Shown in pieces: positions 35,641-45,406 of a stretch of 64,000 nt of DNA. How positions within the stretch are numbered: the stretch's first letter is position 1; each line of letters starts with the position of its first letter. This DNA comes from Acerihabitans arboris (lineage in GTDB: Bacteria > Pseudomonadota > Gammaproteobacteria > Enterobacterales > Enterobacteriaceae): contig NZ_WUBS01000006.1 in assembly GCF_010131535.1 (NCBI RefSeq), positions 229,583 to 293,582 on the forward strand, in the 5' to 3' direction. The notes under the pieces were generated by a model. The model was not told the DNA's origin and ran no database searches. It was given only the letters and a program-made list of their open reading frames with translations. Both the position numbers and the translations under genes were made by a program.

Positions 35641-36199
35641 GGGTGTTCTCCTTGAGACAGGAAATAATAAAAGCGGGATTGTTCGGTTTGAAAAAGTGTC
35701 CGCCGCCGAGTTCGGTCAGGGCCGACACCTGCATCTGGATACAGCCCACCCGGCCAAACCGTGCCGGGTCCAGGCATCTCAGCGCCTCGCCGAGGTTCTC
35801 CTGCAAAATCAGGTTAATCACCAGGCGTCCGCCCGGCACCAGCAGGTCCGCGGCCCAGCCGATAATCGCCTCCAGGTTGCCGCCGCTGCCGCCGATAAAG
35901 ATCGCGTCGGCCCGTACCGCCAGCGGCAGGGGCGCGTGGCCGGCAATAATCTCCACCCGGTCCAGGGCAAACCTGTCGCAATTTTGGCGAATCAGCGCCA
36001 GCGCGTCGGGGTGGCGTTCCACCGCCACCACCTTCAGCCCCGGATAGCGGCGGGCGGCCTCGATGCCCACGCTGCCGGTGCCCGCGCCCACGTCAACCAG
36101 CAGCCGTGCGTCGGCCAGCTCCAGCCGGTCCAGCGCCACCAGCCGCACTTCGCGTTTGGTCATCGGCACCGGGCCGCGGATAAAATCTTCATCTTTCAT
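35624..36199 (-). CDS. cbiT: Cobalt-precorrin-6B C15-methyltransferase (decarboxylating)
   Basis: CbiT methylates C15 and drives loss of the C12 acetate carboxylate. It has the class I methyltransferase fold rather than that of the other Cbi methylases: the SAM loop is [17 protein letters not shown] near residue 35, followed by [17 protein letters not shown] and [15 protein letters not shown]. The 191 residues match the usual length. It is paired with cbiE (11-base overlap), which methylates C5; in many organisms the two are fused as CobL. Confidence 0.95.
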   Translation of the reverse strand: MKDEDFIRGPVPMTKREVRLVALDRLELADARLLVDVGAGTGSVGIEAARRYPGLKVVAVERHPDALALIRQNCDRFALDRVEIIAGHAPLPLAVRADAIFIGGSGGNLEAIIGWAADLLVPGGRLVINLILQENLGEALRCLDPARFGRVGCIQMQVSALTELGGGHFFKPNNPAFIISCLKENTHDRAL

Positions 36200-36842
36200 C
36201 GAGGATCACCACCACGTTCATTGCATAATGCAGGGCCACCCGCTCGGGCGGCAGCCGATGGATACGTTCGTCGGGATAGGACAGGTTCTCGCCGATAATC
36301 ATCACCCGGCGCCGGTCGCGCGCCAGGATCTCCCGGGCAATCTCATAGGGACCGATGCGCCCGTCGGTGACCATCGCCACCTTGGGATGCGCGAGCAGGA
36401 AATCAAAATCCGGCGCGCGGCCATGGCTGCTGGTGAGATACGCATCGTTCATCGACAGCGCCACCCGGGAAAACAGGTACTGCACCGCGCTGATGCCCGG
36501 CACGATGCGCAGGTTTTCCGGGCCGAGCCGCCGGCTCAGGTAATCGCCGATGCCATAGAGCATAGGATCCCCCGAGGCCAGCACCACCGTGACCACCTGC
36601 TGATTGGCGCCGAGCCAGTCGACCAGGCCGGCCAGCGACGGGCCGAGCGGGCGCTTTTCACCGGGGAAATCCGGGAAACAGGCCAGCTGGCGCGGGCTGC
36701 CGATCAGCACCGCGCAGCGATCGATCAGCCCGCGGGCGGCGGGCGTCAGGTAATCGCTGTCTCCCGGGCCGAGGCCGACCACGCTAACCCCGGGCGCGTC
36801 GTGATTGACGCTGTCGCTATCTACCGCCTGCAACGCGCTCAC
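36189..36842 (-). CDS. cbiE: Cobalt-precorrin-7 C5-methyltransferase
   Basis: CbiE methylates C5. The 217-residue protein has [56 protein letters not shown] and [17 protein letters not shown], typical of CbiE. It overlaps the cbiD stop by four bases and cbiT by 11 bases. Confidence 0.95.
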   Translation of the reverse strand: MSALQAVDSDSVNHDAPGVSVVGLGPGDSDYLTPAARGLIDRCAVLIGSPRQLACFPDFPGEKRPLGPSLAGLVDWLGANQQVVTVVLASGDPMLYGIGDYLSRRLGPENLRIVPGISAVQYLFSRVALSMNDAYLTSSHGRAPDFDFLLAHPKVAMVTDGRIGPYEIAREILARDRRRVMIIGENLSYPDERIHRLPPERVALHYAMNVVVILDER

Positions 36843-37960
36843 CGGAACGCCTCCGTCAACGCCGCCACCGGGCGGCTGCTGCCCAGCACCTGCTGGTCGA
36901 ATGAGAACAGCAGCGCATCGCAGCGGGGCGGTCGGGATGAAAAACGCAGCAGTTCCGCCATGCGTTCGGCGACGCGCGCGGCGATGGCCGGATAGACCCG
37001 CTGCCAGCCGGCGGCGTCAATCAACGCCATCGCCTCCTCGGTGGACACGCAGTCCGCCACCTGGTGCATCAGCGCGTGGGGAGCGTCGCATAACGCCAGC
37101 CAGGCAATCAGCGTTTCCAGGCGCCCGTCGGCGATATGGCTATGGGTATGGAAAATCCCCGCCGCCACCTTCACCAACTTGCCGAAATGGCCGACCATCA
37201 GGATCTGCCGGAAGCCCAGGCGTTCAGCCTCTTTAAGCATATAACCGACAAAATTGCTCATAGTGACAACGTAACTGGCATCGATCTGTAATTGCTCGGC
37301 GACAAAGCGTTCGCCGTGGTTGCCCGGCACCAGGATCACCCGATCCATGCCATCGGCGCGCTTCATGCCCAGCTCAAGTGAAAGGGATTTTTTCCAGCTC
37401 TCCTCCGACATCGGCGTCACGATGCCGCTGGTGCCGATAATGGAGATCCCGCCGAGGATGCCCAGGCGCGCGTTATAGGTGTTGCGCGCCCGTGCTTCCC
37501 CTTCCGGGGCGAAAATTTCCACATCCGCGCCGCGTCCCGGTCCGATGGCCTCGCGCACCGCCGTCTCGATGGTATGACGGGGGGTTTTGTTAATCGCCGC
37601 CTGGCCGATATCCAGTCCGAGGCCGTTGCGGGTGACGCGGCCCACGCCGTCGCCGCCGTCAATGCAGATGGCGGGATCGGAGCGCAATCGCACCCGGGCA
37701 AAAATCAGCATACCGTCGGTGGCGTCCACATCGTCGCCGCCGTCCTTGCGAATGGCGGCGGTGGCCTCGCCGGGGCTTATCAGCGGCAGTTCTACGTTCA
37801 GGTTCAGCGTGACGCCGGACGGCGTGACGATGGAAACATTGTCGATAACCTGCTGGCGCAGCAGCATCAGGGCGGCGACCTTGGCCGCCGCGGTGGCGCA
37901 CGACCCCGTGGTGTACCCTTTGCGCAGCGCCTTGCCGTTATGCCAGACCACGTCGTCCAT
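36839..37960 (-). CDS. cbiD: Cobalt-precorrin-5B C1-methyltransferase
   Basis: CbiD performs C1 methylation with SAM. The 373-residue protein has the diagnostic N-terminal [18 protein letters not shown]. The middle contains [18 protein letters not shown] and [20 protein letters not shown], and the C-terminal half has [20 protein letters not shown]. All are standard for CbiD. One-base overlap with the cbiC end indicates coupling. Confidence 0.96.
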   Translation of the reverse strand: MDDVVWHNGKALRKGYTTGSCATAAAKVAALMLLRQQVIDNVSIVTPSGVTLNLNVELPLISPGEATAAIRKDGGDDVDATDGMLIFARVRLRSDPAICIDGGDGVGRVTRNGLGLDIGQAAINKTPRHTIETAVREAIGPGRGADVEIFAPEGEARARNTYNARLGILGGISIIGTSGIVTPMSEESWKKSLSLELGMKRADGMDRVILVPGNHGERFVAEQLQIDASYVVTMSNFVGYMLKEAERLGFRQILMVGHFGKLVKVAAGIFHTHSHIADGRLETLIAWLALCDAPHALMHQVADCVSTEEAMALIDAAGWQRVYPAIAARVAERMAELLRFSSRPPRCDALLFSFDQQVLGSSRPVAALTEAFR

Positions 37961-38613
37961 CAGGCCTCCCGCAGCTGGTAAAGGATGGCGTTCACAATCG
38001 CCGCGGCGATATTACTGCCCCCTTTGCGGCCCAGCGCGGCGATGCAGGGCAGCGGGCTGTCGGCCAGCGCCTGCTTGGACTCGCTGGCGCCGACAAACCC
38101 CACCGGCACGCCGATCACCCCCTGCGGCCGGTAACCCGAACCCGCGCAGTGCTCCAGCAGACGAAACAACGCGGTGGGCGCGTTGCCGAACACGAACAGG
38201 CTGTTGTCCGGCTGCCGCCCCGCGAGATCCACAACGTAATCCACCGCCGCCATCGAGCGGGTAATGCCCTGCGCGCGCGCCAGCTCCGCCACCCCGGCGT
38301 CGCCGATATAACAGGCGATTGTGCCGCCGATCCGCGCCAGCTCGGTCTTGTTGATGCCGGACAGCGCCATGGTGGTATCGGTATACAGGGTGCAGCCGCG
38401 GCTCAGGGCGTCGGCAATGCGCCCGGTCGCCCCAGCCGAGAAATGCAGGATGTCCAGCCAGTCGAAGTCTGCGCTGGTATGGATGGCGCGCAGGATGATT
38501 TTTTCCTGCCAGATATCCTGGAAGCGGAAATCGGGGCGTTCCCGGGCAATGATCTCCCGGATAATGTCAAAACTGGTGCGTTCGATTTCTTGCGGTTGTT
38601 TGATATAACTCAT
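37960..38613 (-). CDS. cbiC: Cobalt-precorrin-8 methylmutase
   Basis: CbiC moves the C11 methyl group to C12, forming cobyrinic acid. The 217-residue protein starts with [19 protein letters not shown]. The catalytic His is in [15 protein letters not shown], and GIPVGFVGA-like ([16 protein letters not shown]) and [15 protein letters not shown] follow near the C-terminus. The ATG at 38613 is preferred over the longer frame to 38634 because similarity begins there. Confidence 0.95.
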   Translation of the reverse strand: MSYIKQPQEIERTSFDIIREIIARERPDFRFQDIWQEKIILRAIHTSADFDWLDILHFSAGATGRIADALSRGCTLYTDTTMALSGINKTELARIGGTIACYIGDAGVAELARAQGITRSMAAVDYVVDLAGRQPDNSLFVFGNAPTALFRLLEHCAGSGYRPQGVIGVPVGFVGASESKQALADSPLPCIAALGRKGGSNIAAAIVNAILYQLREA

Positions 38614-38668
38614 TCGCGCTACAGCTCCGGGCATTCGCCCCGTTAAACAGCCCTGCCGGGCAATACGG

Positions 38669-39625
38669 CTACCCTATTCTTGCGGCCGCTGCGCACAGCA
38701 GGCACATCATCGCCAGCGTCAGCCCGGAGGCGACGTACATTAAACGGATCGCGGCGGTGATGTCGCCGAGGGCAATCTCGCGCCGCGCTTCGCCAATCCA
38801 GGGTTTTTCCACCCGGGCGTTAAAATAATCATTGGGTCCGCCCAGCCTCACCCCCAGCGCGCCCGCCACCGTCGCCTCCGACCAGGCGCAGTTCGGGCTT
38901 TTATGCTGATGGCGATCGCGCCAGCCAATCCGCCAGGCGCCGCGCCCATCCAGGCGCAACAGCCCGGCCGACAGCGCCAGCAGCATCCAGCCCAGACGCG
39001 CCGGCAGCCAGTTGGCCGCGTCGTCCATGCGCGCCGACACGCAGCCGATGGCCTCGTATTTCGGCGTGCGGTATCCCACCATCGAGTCCAGGGTATTCAC
39101 CGCCTTGTAGGCCATGGCCAGCGGCACGCCGCCGATAAACAGCCAGAACAGCGGCGCAATCACGCCGTCGACGCTGTTCTCCGCCACGGTTTCCACCACC
39201 GCGCGCATAATTTGCGGCCGCGTCAGGTTCTGGGTATCGCGGCCGACGATATGGGACAGCTGCCGGCGGGATTCCGCCAGGTTATCCGCCCGCAGCGCAT
39301 CGTAAACCGCCATGGCGGCGTCCCGCAGGCACCGGGTCGCCAGCAGCGTATACGCCAGCCAGGCGGTGGCCAGCCACTGCAGGGCGGGATAAAACGACAG
39401 CGCCCGCAGCAGCGTCCAGGTCAATCCCCAGGTTCCGCCCACCACCACCAGCCACAGCGCTCCGCCGCCGATATACAGCGACCGGCGGCTCCGGCAGCGG
39501 CGGCGAATCACCCGCTGCGTCCCGGAGACGGCGCGGCCTATCCAGCGCACCGGATGCGGCCAGTGCGGCGGATCCCCCAGCCAGAGATCCAGCAGGTAGC
39601 CGACGATAAACGCGCTAAGGCTCAT
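38669..39625 (-). CDS. cbiB: Adenosylcobinamide-phosphate synthase
   Basis: CbiB is an integral membrane enzyme that attaches aminopropanol (phosphate) to adenosylcobyric acid. The 318-residue protein has YLLDLWLGDPPHWPHPVRWIG near its start, SHIVGRDTQNLTRPQIMRAV, VETVAENSVDGVIAPLFW and NTLDSMVGYRTPKYEAIG, all classic CbiB/CobD signatures. The aminopropanol phosphate donor comes from the cobD and pduX products encoded at the far end of the pdu operon. It overlaps cbiA by four bases. Confidence 0.95.
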   Translation of the reverse strand: MSLSAFIVGYLLDLWLGDPPHWPHPVRWIGRAVSGTQRVIRRRCRSRRSLYIGGGALWLVVVGGTWGLTWTLLRALSFYPALQWLATAWLAYTLLATRCLRDAAMAVYDALRADNLAESRRQLSHIVGRDTQNLTRPQIMRAVVETVAENSVDGVIAPLFWLFIGGVPLAMAYKAVNTLDSMVGYRTPKYEAIGCVSARMDDAANWLPARLGWMLLALSAGLLRLDGRGAWRIGWRDRHQHKSPNCAWSEATVAGALGVRLGGPNDYFNARVEKPWIGEARREIALGDITAAIRLMYVASGLTLAMMCLLCAAAARIG

Positions 39626-40986
39626 AACAACGCGCACCCTTTGTCCAGCCAGCGCCGCAGCAAGGCCGGCCGCTGGTAAAAATGCACGTGCAGATAGCTG
39701 GCCAGGATATTGTCCGCGCCATAACCGCCCGGCCAGCGTTTTACCCCGCCGCCGGCGGTGGTCTTGGACAGGGTAAACAACGGCTGCTCGTCGGTGAAAA
39801 ATTCAGAATGGTGAAATTCGTGACCGCGTAACGTCTCACCCCTGGCGGTCAGCAGGTTATCGGTCAGCGCCAGTCCCTCGCAGTAGCCAAAGCGCTTAAG
39901 TCCCTCGCTCATGCGGCTGACGCCGCGCAGCAGGCCGACCATCGGGAAGGATTGGCCATCCCGATCCTCCAGGGACGTGCCCAGGTACATCAGGCCGCCG
40001 CATTCGGCGTAGATCGCCGCCCCCCGGCGCCCGGCGTCCAGCAGCGCCGCGCGCATCGCCTGGTTGGCCGCCAGCCGGTCGGCGAAGATTTCCGGGAAAC
40101 CGCCGCCGAGGTAGACCATCTGGCACGCCGGCAGCTCGCTGTCGCGCAATGGGCTGAAGGGTACGATACGCACGCCGACATCCCGCAGCAGCTGCAGGTT
40201 ATCCGGATAATAGAAATGGAAGGCCTCGTCTTCGGCCAGCGCCAGGGTCAGATTATGGTAGCGGGGGGCGGCGGGCGGCGCGGGCAGGCGGCCCGGCATG
40301 GGCAGGCAATCGGCAAGCTGGAGCAGGCGGTCGATATCGATATGCTGTTCAACGCAGGCGGCCAACTGGTCCCACTGCGTCTCCAGGCGCCGGTTTTCCC
40401 GGGCCGGCACCAGGCCCAGGTGCCGAGCAGGCAGTTCCCAGTCCTTAAGCGGTGGAAGATAGCCCAGTACCGGCACATCGCAGTAACGGGTAATGGCGGT
40501 TTTGATCAGGCTGAAATGATTTTCGGAGGAGACCCGGTTGATGATGATGGCGACGATATTGACCGCGGGGTCGAATAGCTGAAAACCCAGCACGGTAGCG
40601 GCGGCGGAGGTGGACACCGCCTTACCGTCGATGATGAGCACCACCGGCACGCCCAGCTGTTTGGCAAGCGAAGCGCTGCTGCATTCTCCGCCGTCGCTGC
40701 CCAGGCCGTCATACAGCCCCATGACGCCTTCGATAACGCCAACGTCGGCAGCGCGCATATGCCGGGTAAACAGGCCGCTCAGCGTATCCGGCCCCAACAT
40801 ATAGGCATCCAGGTTATGCGAGGCTATGCCGCTGACCGCCCGGTGCCAGCCGGTATCGATATAATCCGGCCCGCATTTAAACGGCTGAACCCGCATGCCG
40901 CGCAGCGCCAGCGCCCGCAGCAGGCCAAGCGTCAGCAATGTCTTGCCTGTCCCGCTTTGCGCGCCGCCAACCAATATCGCTTTCAT
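39622..40986 (-). CDS. cbiA: Cobyrinic acid a,c-diamide synthase
   Basis: CbiA amidates the a and c carboxylates of cobyrinic acid with glutamine and ATP. The 454-residue protein begins with a P-loop (GGAQSGTGKTLLTLG), then KCGPDYIDTGWH and EGVMGLYDG. The C-terminal glutaminase domain has its Cys in AIYAECGGLMYLG and its His in ASYLHVHFYQRP. It is the first gene of the operon. An ATG two codons upstream (40992) is an equal candidate. The open frame further upstream to 41211 is translation of the riboswitch leader and should not be counted. Confidence 0.95.
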   Translation of the reverse strand: MKAILVGGAQSGTGKTLLTLGLLRALALRGMRVQPFKCGPDYIDTGWHRAVSGIASHNLDAYMLGPDTLSGLFTRHMRAADVGVIEGVMGLYDGLGSDGGECSSASLAKQLGVPVVLIIDGKAVSTSAAATVLGFQLFDPAVNIVAIIINRVSSENHFSLIKTAITRYCDVPVLGYLPPLKDWELPARHLGLVPARENRRLETQWDQLAACVEQHIDIDRLLQLADCLPMPGRLPAPPAAPRYHNLTLALAEDEAFHFYYPDNLQLLRDVGVRIVPFSPLRDSELPACQMVYLGGGFPEIFADRLAANQAMRAALLDAGRRGAAIYAECGGLMYLGTSLEDRDGQSFPMVGLLRGVSRMSEGLKRFGYCEGLALTDNLLTARGETLRGHEFHHSEFFTDEQPLFTLSKTTAGGGVKRWPGGYGADNILASYLHVHFYQRPALLRRWLDKGCALL

Positions 40987-41119
40987 CCGCATCCCGTTAT
41001 GCCAGGGTGGGCCGAACGGGATTGTCATAAGCAACGGCGGCGGGCTGGATCTGCCCCGGCGACATTGTTCAGACAACCCGCTTCCCACCGAAGGAGTTGT
41101 TGCCGAGCCTGTTTGGCTC

Positions 41120-41275
41120 TTGTCATCAGGCAGGTCTTCTGGCTTTGCGTCATCCTTTTCCGGCCCTTCCCAATCGTTTTCGATCAGTGGTGACGCCGGA
41201 TTTGTCGGCATTACAGCAGCGGGGGCTGCGGAGGATTTTCACCTCCTTCCCTGACGGCCTTGCGGCGCGTTTAAC
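41120..41275 (-). promoter_or_regulatory. Cobalamin riboswitch in the cbiA leader
   Basis: On the minus strand the leader carries, in order, the conserved cobalamin-riboswitch pieces: GGGAA, GGTGAAAATCC, CAGCCCCCGCTGCTGT, CACCACTG, GGGAAGG and GCCAGAAGACCTGCC (41129-41143). This is the B12-sensing aptamer, placed about 135 bases before cbiA. Binding of adenosylcobalamin is expected to shut down expression of the 21-gene operon. A small hairpin (GAGCC/GGCTC) just after it may belong to the expression platform. The exact ends are approximate. Confidence 0.95.
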
Positions 41276-41605
41276 CTGATAACTATGGCATTTACGCCGC
41301 CCGGCTATGGAAAAATCAACCAGCGGCTACCCTGTTATTACTAATCTAAAGTATCTAGGGGAAATATACCCCGTATTGGATCAAAAAAAATGTCCACCTA
41401 TGGCTATTTAATTGAAATTTATTGCCAGGCGATAACACTTTTTAGCTATCGATAATTAGCGGCGCCGTTGCCCGGCGTCCCTGAAGGCCATTTTCACCGA
41501 CGATGCCGATGGCATTAAATAGCGTTATGAAAATTAAAAAAATGAGAACCCGATCGCCGTGACTTAATAGCTTCACGGTAAATGCATCGGCAAAAGGAAA
41601 AAAGG
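41276..41605. other. Promoter region of the cbi operon and pocR 3' flank
   Basis: About 330 AT-rich bases between the riboswitch and the pocR stop. The cbiA promoter must lie here. An imperfect hairpin (CCGTGA/TCACGG) at 41557-41578 lies just downstream of pocR on the minus strand, but its T-run is about 20 bases away, so termination there is unclear. Confidence 0.5.
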
Positions 41606-42541
41606 TTAATTATGCGGCAAGGCGATATTGTTGGCCGGGCCGCTATTCGGCGAGGTGAGGCGCTGTTCACGATAGGCCTGGGGAGTAATACGATACGCCT
41701 GGCGAAACACTTTGCAAAAATAGCTGGCCTGGGAAAAGCCGAGATTGCGCGCGATGACCGAAATGGACCAGTCGCTTTGCTCCAGCATTTGGCGCGCGCT
41801 GTGCATACGCTGCTGGTTAACATAGGCGTTAAAACCGATGCCCTGGTATTTCTTGAATAATTTGCTGAAATAATAGGGACTTAAATACACCATGGCCGCC
41901 ACGTCCTCAAGCCGCAGATCCTCGGAATAGTGGCTGTCGATATAACGCAGGACTTTTTTCATTTTGCTGTCGTGCTGGCTGGGGATCGCCGCCCGGCGCT
42001 CATTGCTTGCCGGCGCGTGCTCCTTGATAACCACAAAATCCAGCTGTTGTTTCAGATAGTTATCGACGATGATTTTCAGCAGGTCGGCGGAGGACAGCAG
42101 CCGATCATAATCGATCACCGGGATTTTTTCGAAATTCTCGGCCAGCTGGAAGTTTTGCTGCCAGACGAAAGAACTGCATTCCTGCACTTCAGGCAGCTTG
42201 ACGGCATCATTGAGCCGTACCTGTCCGCACAACACGAATCCGACCAGATGGCCGCCAATCACCAGCGGGATGGAAAAATCGGTCAATCCGGCGTGGCAGC
42301 GGTAAATACAGGGCTGGTTGGATTTGGACGCTTCCAGTCCGCCGCAGCGATCGCTCATGCGACATCGGCGGCCCATTTCCGGATCCTGGCGCATCAATTG
42401 GCAGAACGGGGTGAAATGATATAAATCCGAAACCTCCTCACCATGAATATTCACCACCACAACCGCGAGATTGGTGGCATTAGCGAAATCCTGCGCGATT
42501 TTATTTATCAGTTCTGAATCCATAAAACTGCCGGAATTCAT
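41606..42541 (-). CDS. pocR: Regulator of pdu and cob operons (PocR)
   Basis: PocR is the AraC-type activator that responds to 1,2-propanediol and switches on both the pdu and cbi/cob operons. The 311-residue protein has the N-terminal PocR sensory domain, with the Cys-rich region RCRMSDRCGGLEASK and PCIYRCHAGLTDFSIPLV near residues 55-80. A C-terminal AraC domain (DLRLEDVAAMVYLSPYYFSK; SVIARNLGFSQASYFCKVF) follows. It aligns with Salmonella PocR from the first residue, and GAGAGGG supports the ATG at 42541. It sits between its two target operons, as in Salmonella. Confidence 0.96.
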   Translation of the reverse strand: MNSGSFMDSELINKIAQDFANATNLAVVVVNIHGEEVSDLYHFTPFCQLMRQDPEMGRRCRMSDRCGGLEASKSNQPCIYRCHAGLTDFSIPLVIGGHLVGFVLCGQVRLNDAVKLPEVQECSSFVWQQNFQLAENFEKIPVIDYDRLLSSADLLKIIVDNYLKQQLDFVVIKEHAPASNERRAAIPSQHDSKMKKVLRYIDSHYSEDLRLEDVAAMVYLSPYYFSKLFKKYQGIGFNAYVNQQRMHSARQMLEQSDWSISVIARNLGFSQASYFCKVFRQAYRITPQAYREQRLTSPNSGPANNIALPHN

Positions 42542-42841
42542 ATTAGGCCCTCTCGCGCTTTACTTATTTTTAATAAACCAGTAACAAAAAATATATATTT
42601 CGCCTGGTTGTCATGTTCCAAAGGAAGATGCAGCGATTACGACTAAATATCTTAAAGCCATGTTGGATTTAATCATTTTTACCTTAATAAAAACCGTGCT
42701 CTGCCACACAATTATTCGATCGTGCCGGACCCGGCAAGCCGGCGGTCACAATATGGCAAGCCGGGGTCATCCCCGGTCGTGGCGAGTCAAGCCTGCCCAT
42801 GAGCCTGAGCACGGTTTTATCAGCAAACGTTGACCAGCGGC
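42542..42841. other. Intergenic region between pduF and pocR
   Basis: Exactly 300 bases. It contains the 129-base inverted-repeat element described separately and, nearest pocR, an AT-rich stretch that must include the pocR promoter. No protein gene is seen. Confidence 0.6.
42690..42818. repeat. Inverted-repeat element with nested hairpins between pduF and pocR
   Basis: AAAACCGTGCTC (42690-42701) and GAGCACGGTTTT (42807-42818) are perfect inverse complements, 105 bases apart. Inside are two more palindromic hairpins: CCGGC/GCCGG around AA at 42731-42742 and CCGGGG/CCCCGG around TCAT at 42761-42776. The element begins 24 bases after the pduF stop. It may be a composite terminator, a structured small RNA or a short mobile relic; the sequence does not decide between these. 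Confidence 0.7.
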
Positions 42842-43669
42842 CTAAGGCCGAACCGGCGGTTGCGCTGCGTCCTGCTTCAGGTTGCCGGGCAGGTGGCGCG
42901 CAATCAGGAAGCGGTATACCGCCGCGCCCATGATGGCGCCGACGAGGGGCGCCGCGATCGGCACGATAAAGTATGGGATGTCCCTGCCCCCGGTCATCGC
43001 CACGTCGCCCCAGCCGGCAAAAAAGGTGAACAGCTTGGGGCCGAAATCACGCGCCGGATTCATGGCGAAACCGGTCAGCGGCGCGGTCGCGGCGCCGATC
43101 ACCGCCACCAGGATACCTATCAGCAGCGGCGCCAAAGGGCCTTTGGGCACGCCGTTGCCGTCGTCGGTCAGCGCCATGATAAGCCCCATCAGGATTGACG
43201 TGATGACGATTTCCACCAGCGCCGCCAGCCCGACGCTGATGGCGCCGGCCGGATAGGTGGAAAAAATGCTGGCCAGGAACAGGCTCTCCTGGCTGCCGCG
43301 CACCATCTGGTGGGCCTGCTCGTACATGTCGAACATATTATGGTACAGCAGGTAGGTCAGCGCCGCGCCGCCGAAGGCGCCCGCCACCTGGGCCAGGATG
43401 TAGGGCAGCACCTTTTTGCCGTCGAAACTGGCCAGCAGCCACAGGGCAACCGTTACCGCCGGGTTGAGATGCGCGCCGGAAATACCCGCGGTCAGGTATA
43501 CCGCCAACGCTATGCCCAGCCCCCATACCACGCAAATTTCCCACAGGCCGAAGCTGGCGCCGGCGAGCTTGGCCGCGCACAGCACGCTGGTGCCGAAGAA
43601 TATAAACAGCCCGGTGCCAAGCAGTTCGGCAACACATTGCCCTTTTACCGATCGTAGAGTGTCGCTCAT
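42842..43669 (-). CDS. pduF: Propanediol diffusion facilitator (aquaglyceroporin)
   Basis: PduF lets 1,2-propanediol cross the inner membrane. The 275-residue MIP-family protein has the two pore-forming NPA motifs, SGAHLNPAVTVALW near residue 65 and GFAMNPARDFGPKLF near residue 205, and six predicted helices. The Asp after the second motif (NPARDFGP) is the mark of glycerol-type channels rather than water channels. It is divergent from pduA and transcribed toward pocR, as in Salmonella. Confidence 0.95.
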   Translation of the reverse strand: MSDTLRSVKGQCVAELLGTGLFIFFGTSVLCAAKLAGASFGLWEICVVWGLGIALAVYLTAGISGAHLNPAVTVALWLLASFDGKKVLPYILAQVAGAFGGAALTYLLYHNMFDMYEQAHQMVRGSQESLFLASIFSTYPAGAISVGLAALVEIVITSILMGLIMALTDDGNGVPKGPLAPLLIGILVAVIGAATAPLTGFAMNPARDFGPKLFTFFAGWGDVAMTGGRDIPYFIVPIAAPLVGAIMGAAVYRFLIARHLPGNLKQDAAQPPVRP

Positions 43670-44294
43670 CGTAGTTTTCCTGTATGAGGTCGATATGAAA
43701 TAATTATTAACGTGAAACGCATTTTCTCCCGACAGACATTGTGTCTATATTTAACGGACGTTTTATAGCGTGGGAGTCTTGTTGGTCAATAAGCTATATG
43801 CGCCGTTGTAATTTGACAAAGCTATTTATCAATCAAATGAGATCTCGCTTGCAATTATATTTTTACGTAACAAAAATCACCGCATAAAATTTAGCTACAG
43901 ATAATAATAAATAATCGGCACGCCAGGTGTTTTTTGCACCAATGCCGACCTGCAAGCCTTGTCACCAAAGGGGTTGTTATTTTTTGGCCATAATACATTA
44001 TTGCTATCCTGTCTTTTTTTTGCCTCGCCCAGCGGGTGGGTAAATCACAAATTAATGCCGACATCAAGATTAATTTTATTATTATGGAACGCCAAAAATT
44101 AATATGTGCTATCGATAAATCCGTTTGAACCCAAGCGGGACGTGGGGTTTTAAATTTATTATGACAATTTTTTGTCATGCCATCGCCAATCATTTCTTAC
44201 ATTCTTATATCAGCGTGACCATTAATTTTTATCGCTTACAGGTATATTTCCTGACGGACAACACGAATATCAATGATTGGTCGAGGTAATAAAA
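43670..44294. promoter_or_regulatory. Divergent pduF/pduA control region
   Basis: A 625-base AT-rich region without a supportable gene, separating the divergent pduF and pdu operon. In Salmonella the equivalent region carries the PocR-, CRP- and ArcA-dependent promoters. I could not mark a convincing CRP or PocR site by eye. The 100-codon minus-strand frame at 43891-44193 has no family features. The final bases, GAGGTAATAAAA, are the pduA ribosome-binding site. Confidence 0.6.
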
Positions 44295-44579
44295 ATGCAA
44301 CAAGAAGCCCTGGGCATGGTGGAAACCAAAGGTCTGACCGCCGCGATTGAAGCGGCCGATACCATGGTGAAATCGGCCAATGTGTTATTGGTCGGTTATG
44401 AAAAAATCGGTTCCGGTCTGGTCACGGTGATTGTGCGCGGCGACGTCGGCGCGGTCAAGGCCGCCACCGATGCCGGCGCCATGGCGGCGGCCAACGTCGG
44501 CGAAGTGGTCGCCACTCATGTCATCCCACGTCCCCACGCGGATGTGGAGAAGTTTTTACCTAAAGGAATTCGCGAATGA
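44295..44579 (+). CDS. pduA: Propanediol microcompartment shell protein PduA (hexamer)
   Basis: A 94-residue BMC-domain protein forming hexagonal tiles of the Pdu shell; its central pore admits propanediol. It shows [20 protein letters not shown], the pore loop [20 protein letters not shown] and [15 protein letters not shown], almost the same as PduJ further down. The ATG at 44295 gives the normal PduA N-terminus; an earlier in-frame start is unsupported. It overlaps pduB by ATGA. Confidence 0.97.
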   Translation: MQQEALGMVETKGLTAAIEAADTMVKSANVLLVGYEKIGSGLVTVIVRGDVGAVKAATDAGAMAAANVGEVVATHVIPRPHADVEKFLPKGIRE

Positions 44580-45388
44580 ACACCGATAAGGTCATCGAGG
44601 CGATCCTGGCCCAGGTGATGGCGAAAATCGGTGACGGCGCCCCCGGGGCGTCCCCTTCTCTCACCCCATTGGAACGAGGTCCGGATATGTCGGAAAACAC
44701 CTGTAACCTAACGGAATTCGTCGGCACGGCCATGGGCGACACCATCGGTTTGGTGATCGCCAACGTCGACAGCGCGGTGCTGACGGCGATGAAACTGGAA
44801 AAACGCTACCGCTCCATCGGTATTCTCGGCACCCGCATCGGCGCCGGCCCGCACATTATGGCGGCCGACGAGGCGGTCAAGGCGACCAATACCGAAGTGG
44901 TCAGCATTGAACTACCCCGCGACACCAAAGGCGGCGCGGGCCATGGCTCGTTAATCATTTTCGGCGGCGAAGACGTATCCGACGTGAAACGCGCGGTTGA
45001 AGTGGCGCTGAAGGAACTGGACCGGACGTTTGGCGACGTCTACAGCAACGAGGCCGGTCATATTGAACTGCAGTACAGCGCCCGCGCCAGCTACGCGCTG
45101 GAAAAAGCCTTCGGCGCGCCCATCGGCAAGGCCTGCGGCGTGATTGTCGGCGCCCCCGCCGCCATCGGCGTGGTGATGGCCGATACCGCGGTGAAATCCG
45201 CCAACGTCGACGTGGTGGCCTACAGCTCCCCGGCCAACGGCACCAGCTTCAGCAACGAAGTGATCCTGGTGGTCTCCGGCGACTCCGGCGCGGTGCGCCA
45301 GGCGGTGACGTCCGCCCGTGAAATCGGCAAGACGCTGCTCGGTACGCTTGGCGCGGCGCCGCATAACGATCGTCCGTCTTATATCTAA
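44576..45388 (+). CDS. pduB: Propanediol microcompartment shell protein PduB/PduB' (trimer)
   Basis: A 270-residue tandem-BMC protein forming trimeric shell tiles. An N-terminal extension ([20 protein letters not shown]) precedes the first BMC domain; in Salmonella this extension links shell and cargo. An internal ATG at 44687, with GAGG upstream, matches the start of the shorter PduB' form ([17 protein letters not shown]). Both forms are therefore likely made from this one gene. The conserved [20 protein letters not shown] and [20 protein letters not shown] are present. Confidence 0.96.
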   Translation: MNTDKVIEAILAQVMAKIGDGAPGASPSLTPLERGPDMSENTCNLTEFVGTAMGDTIGLVIANVDSAVLTAMKLEKRYRSIGILGTRIGAGPHIMAADEAVKATNTEVVSIELPRDTKGGAGHGSLIIFGGEDVSDVKRAVEVALKELDRTFGDVYSNEAGHIELQYSARASYALEKAFGAPIGKACGVIVGAPAAIGVVMADTAVKSANVDVVAYSSPANGTSFSNEVILVVSGDSGAVRQAVTSAREIGKTLLGTLGAAPHNDRPSYI

Positions 45389-45406
45389 CTCCTTGTGGGG
45401 GATGGC

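Noticed and set aside
40993..41211. N-terminal extension of the cbiA frame
   Set aside because: It translates the cobalamin riboswitch leader, and CbiA similarity only begins at the P-loop segment.
43891..44193. 100-codon minus-strand frame in the pduF-pduA gap
   Set aside because: No recognisable residues, and the region is expected to be promoter DNA.
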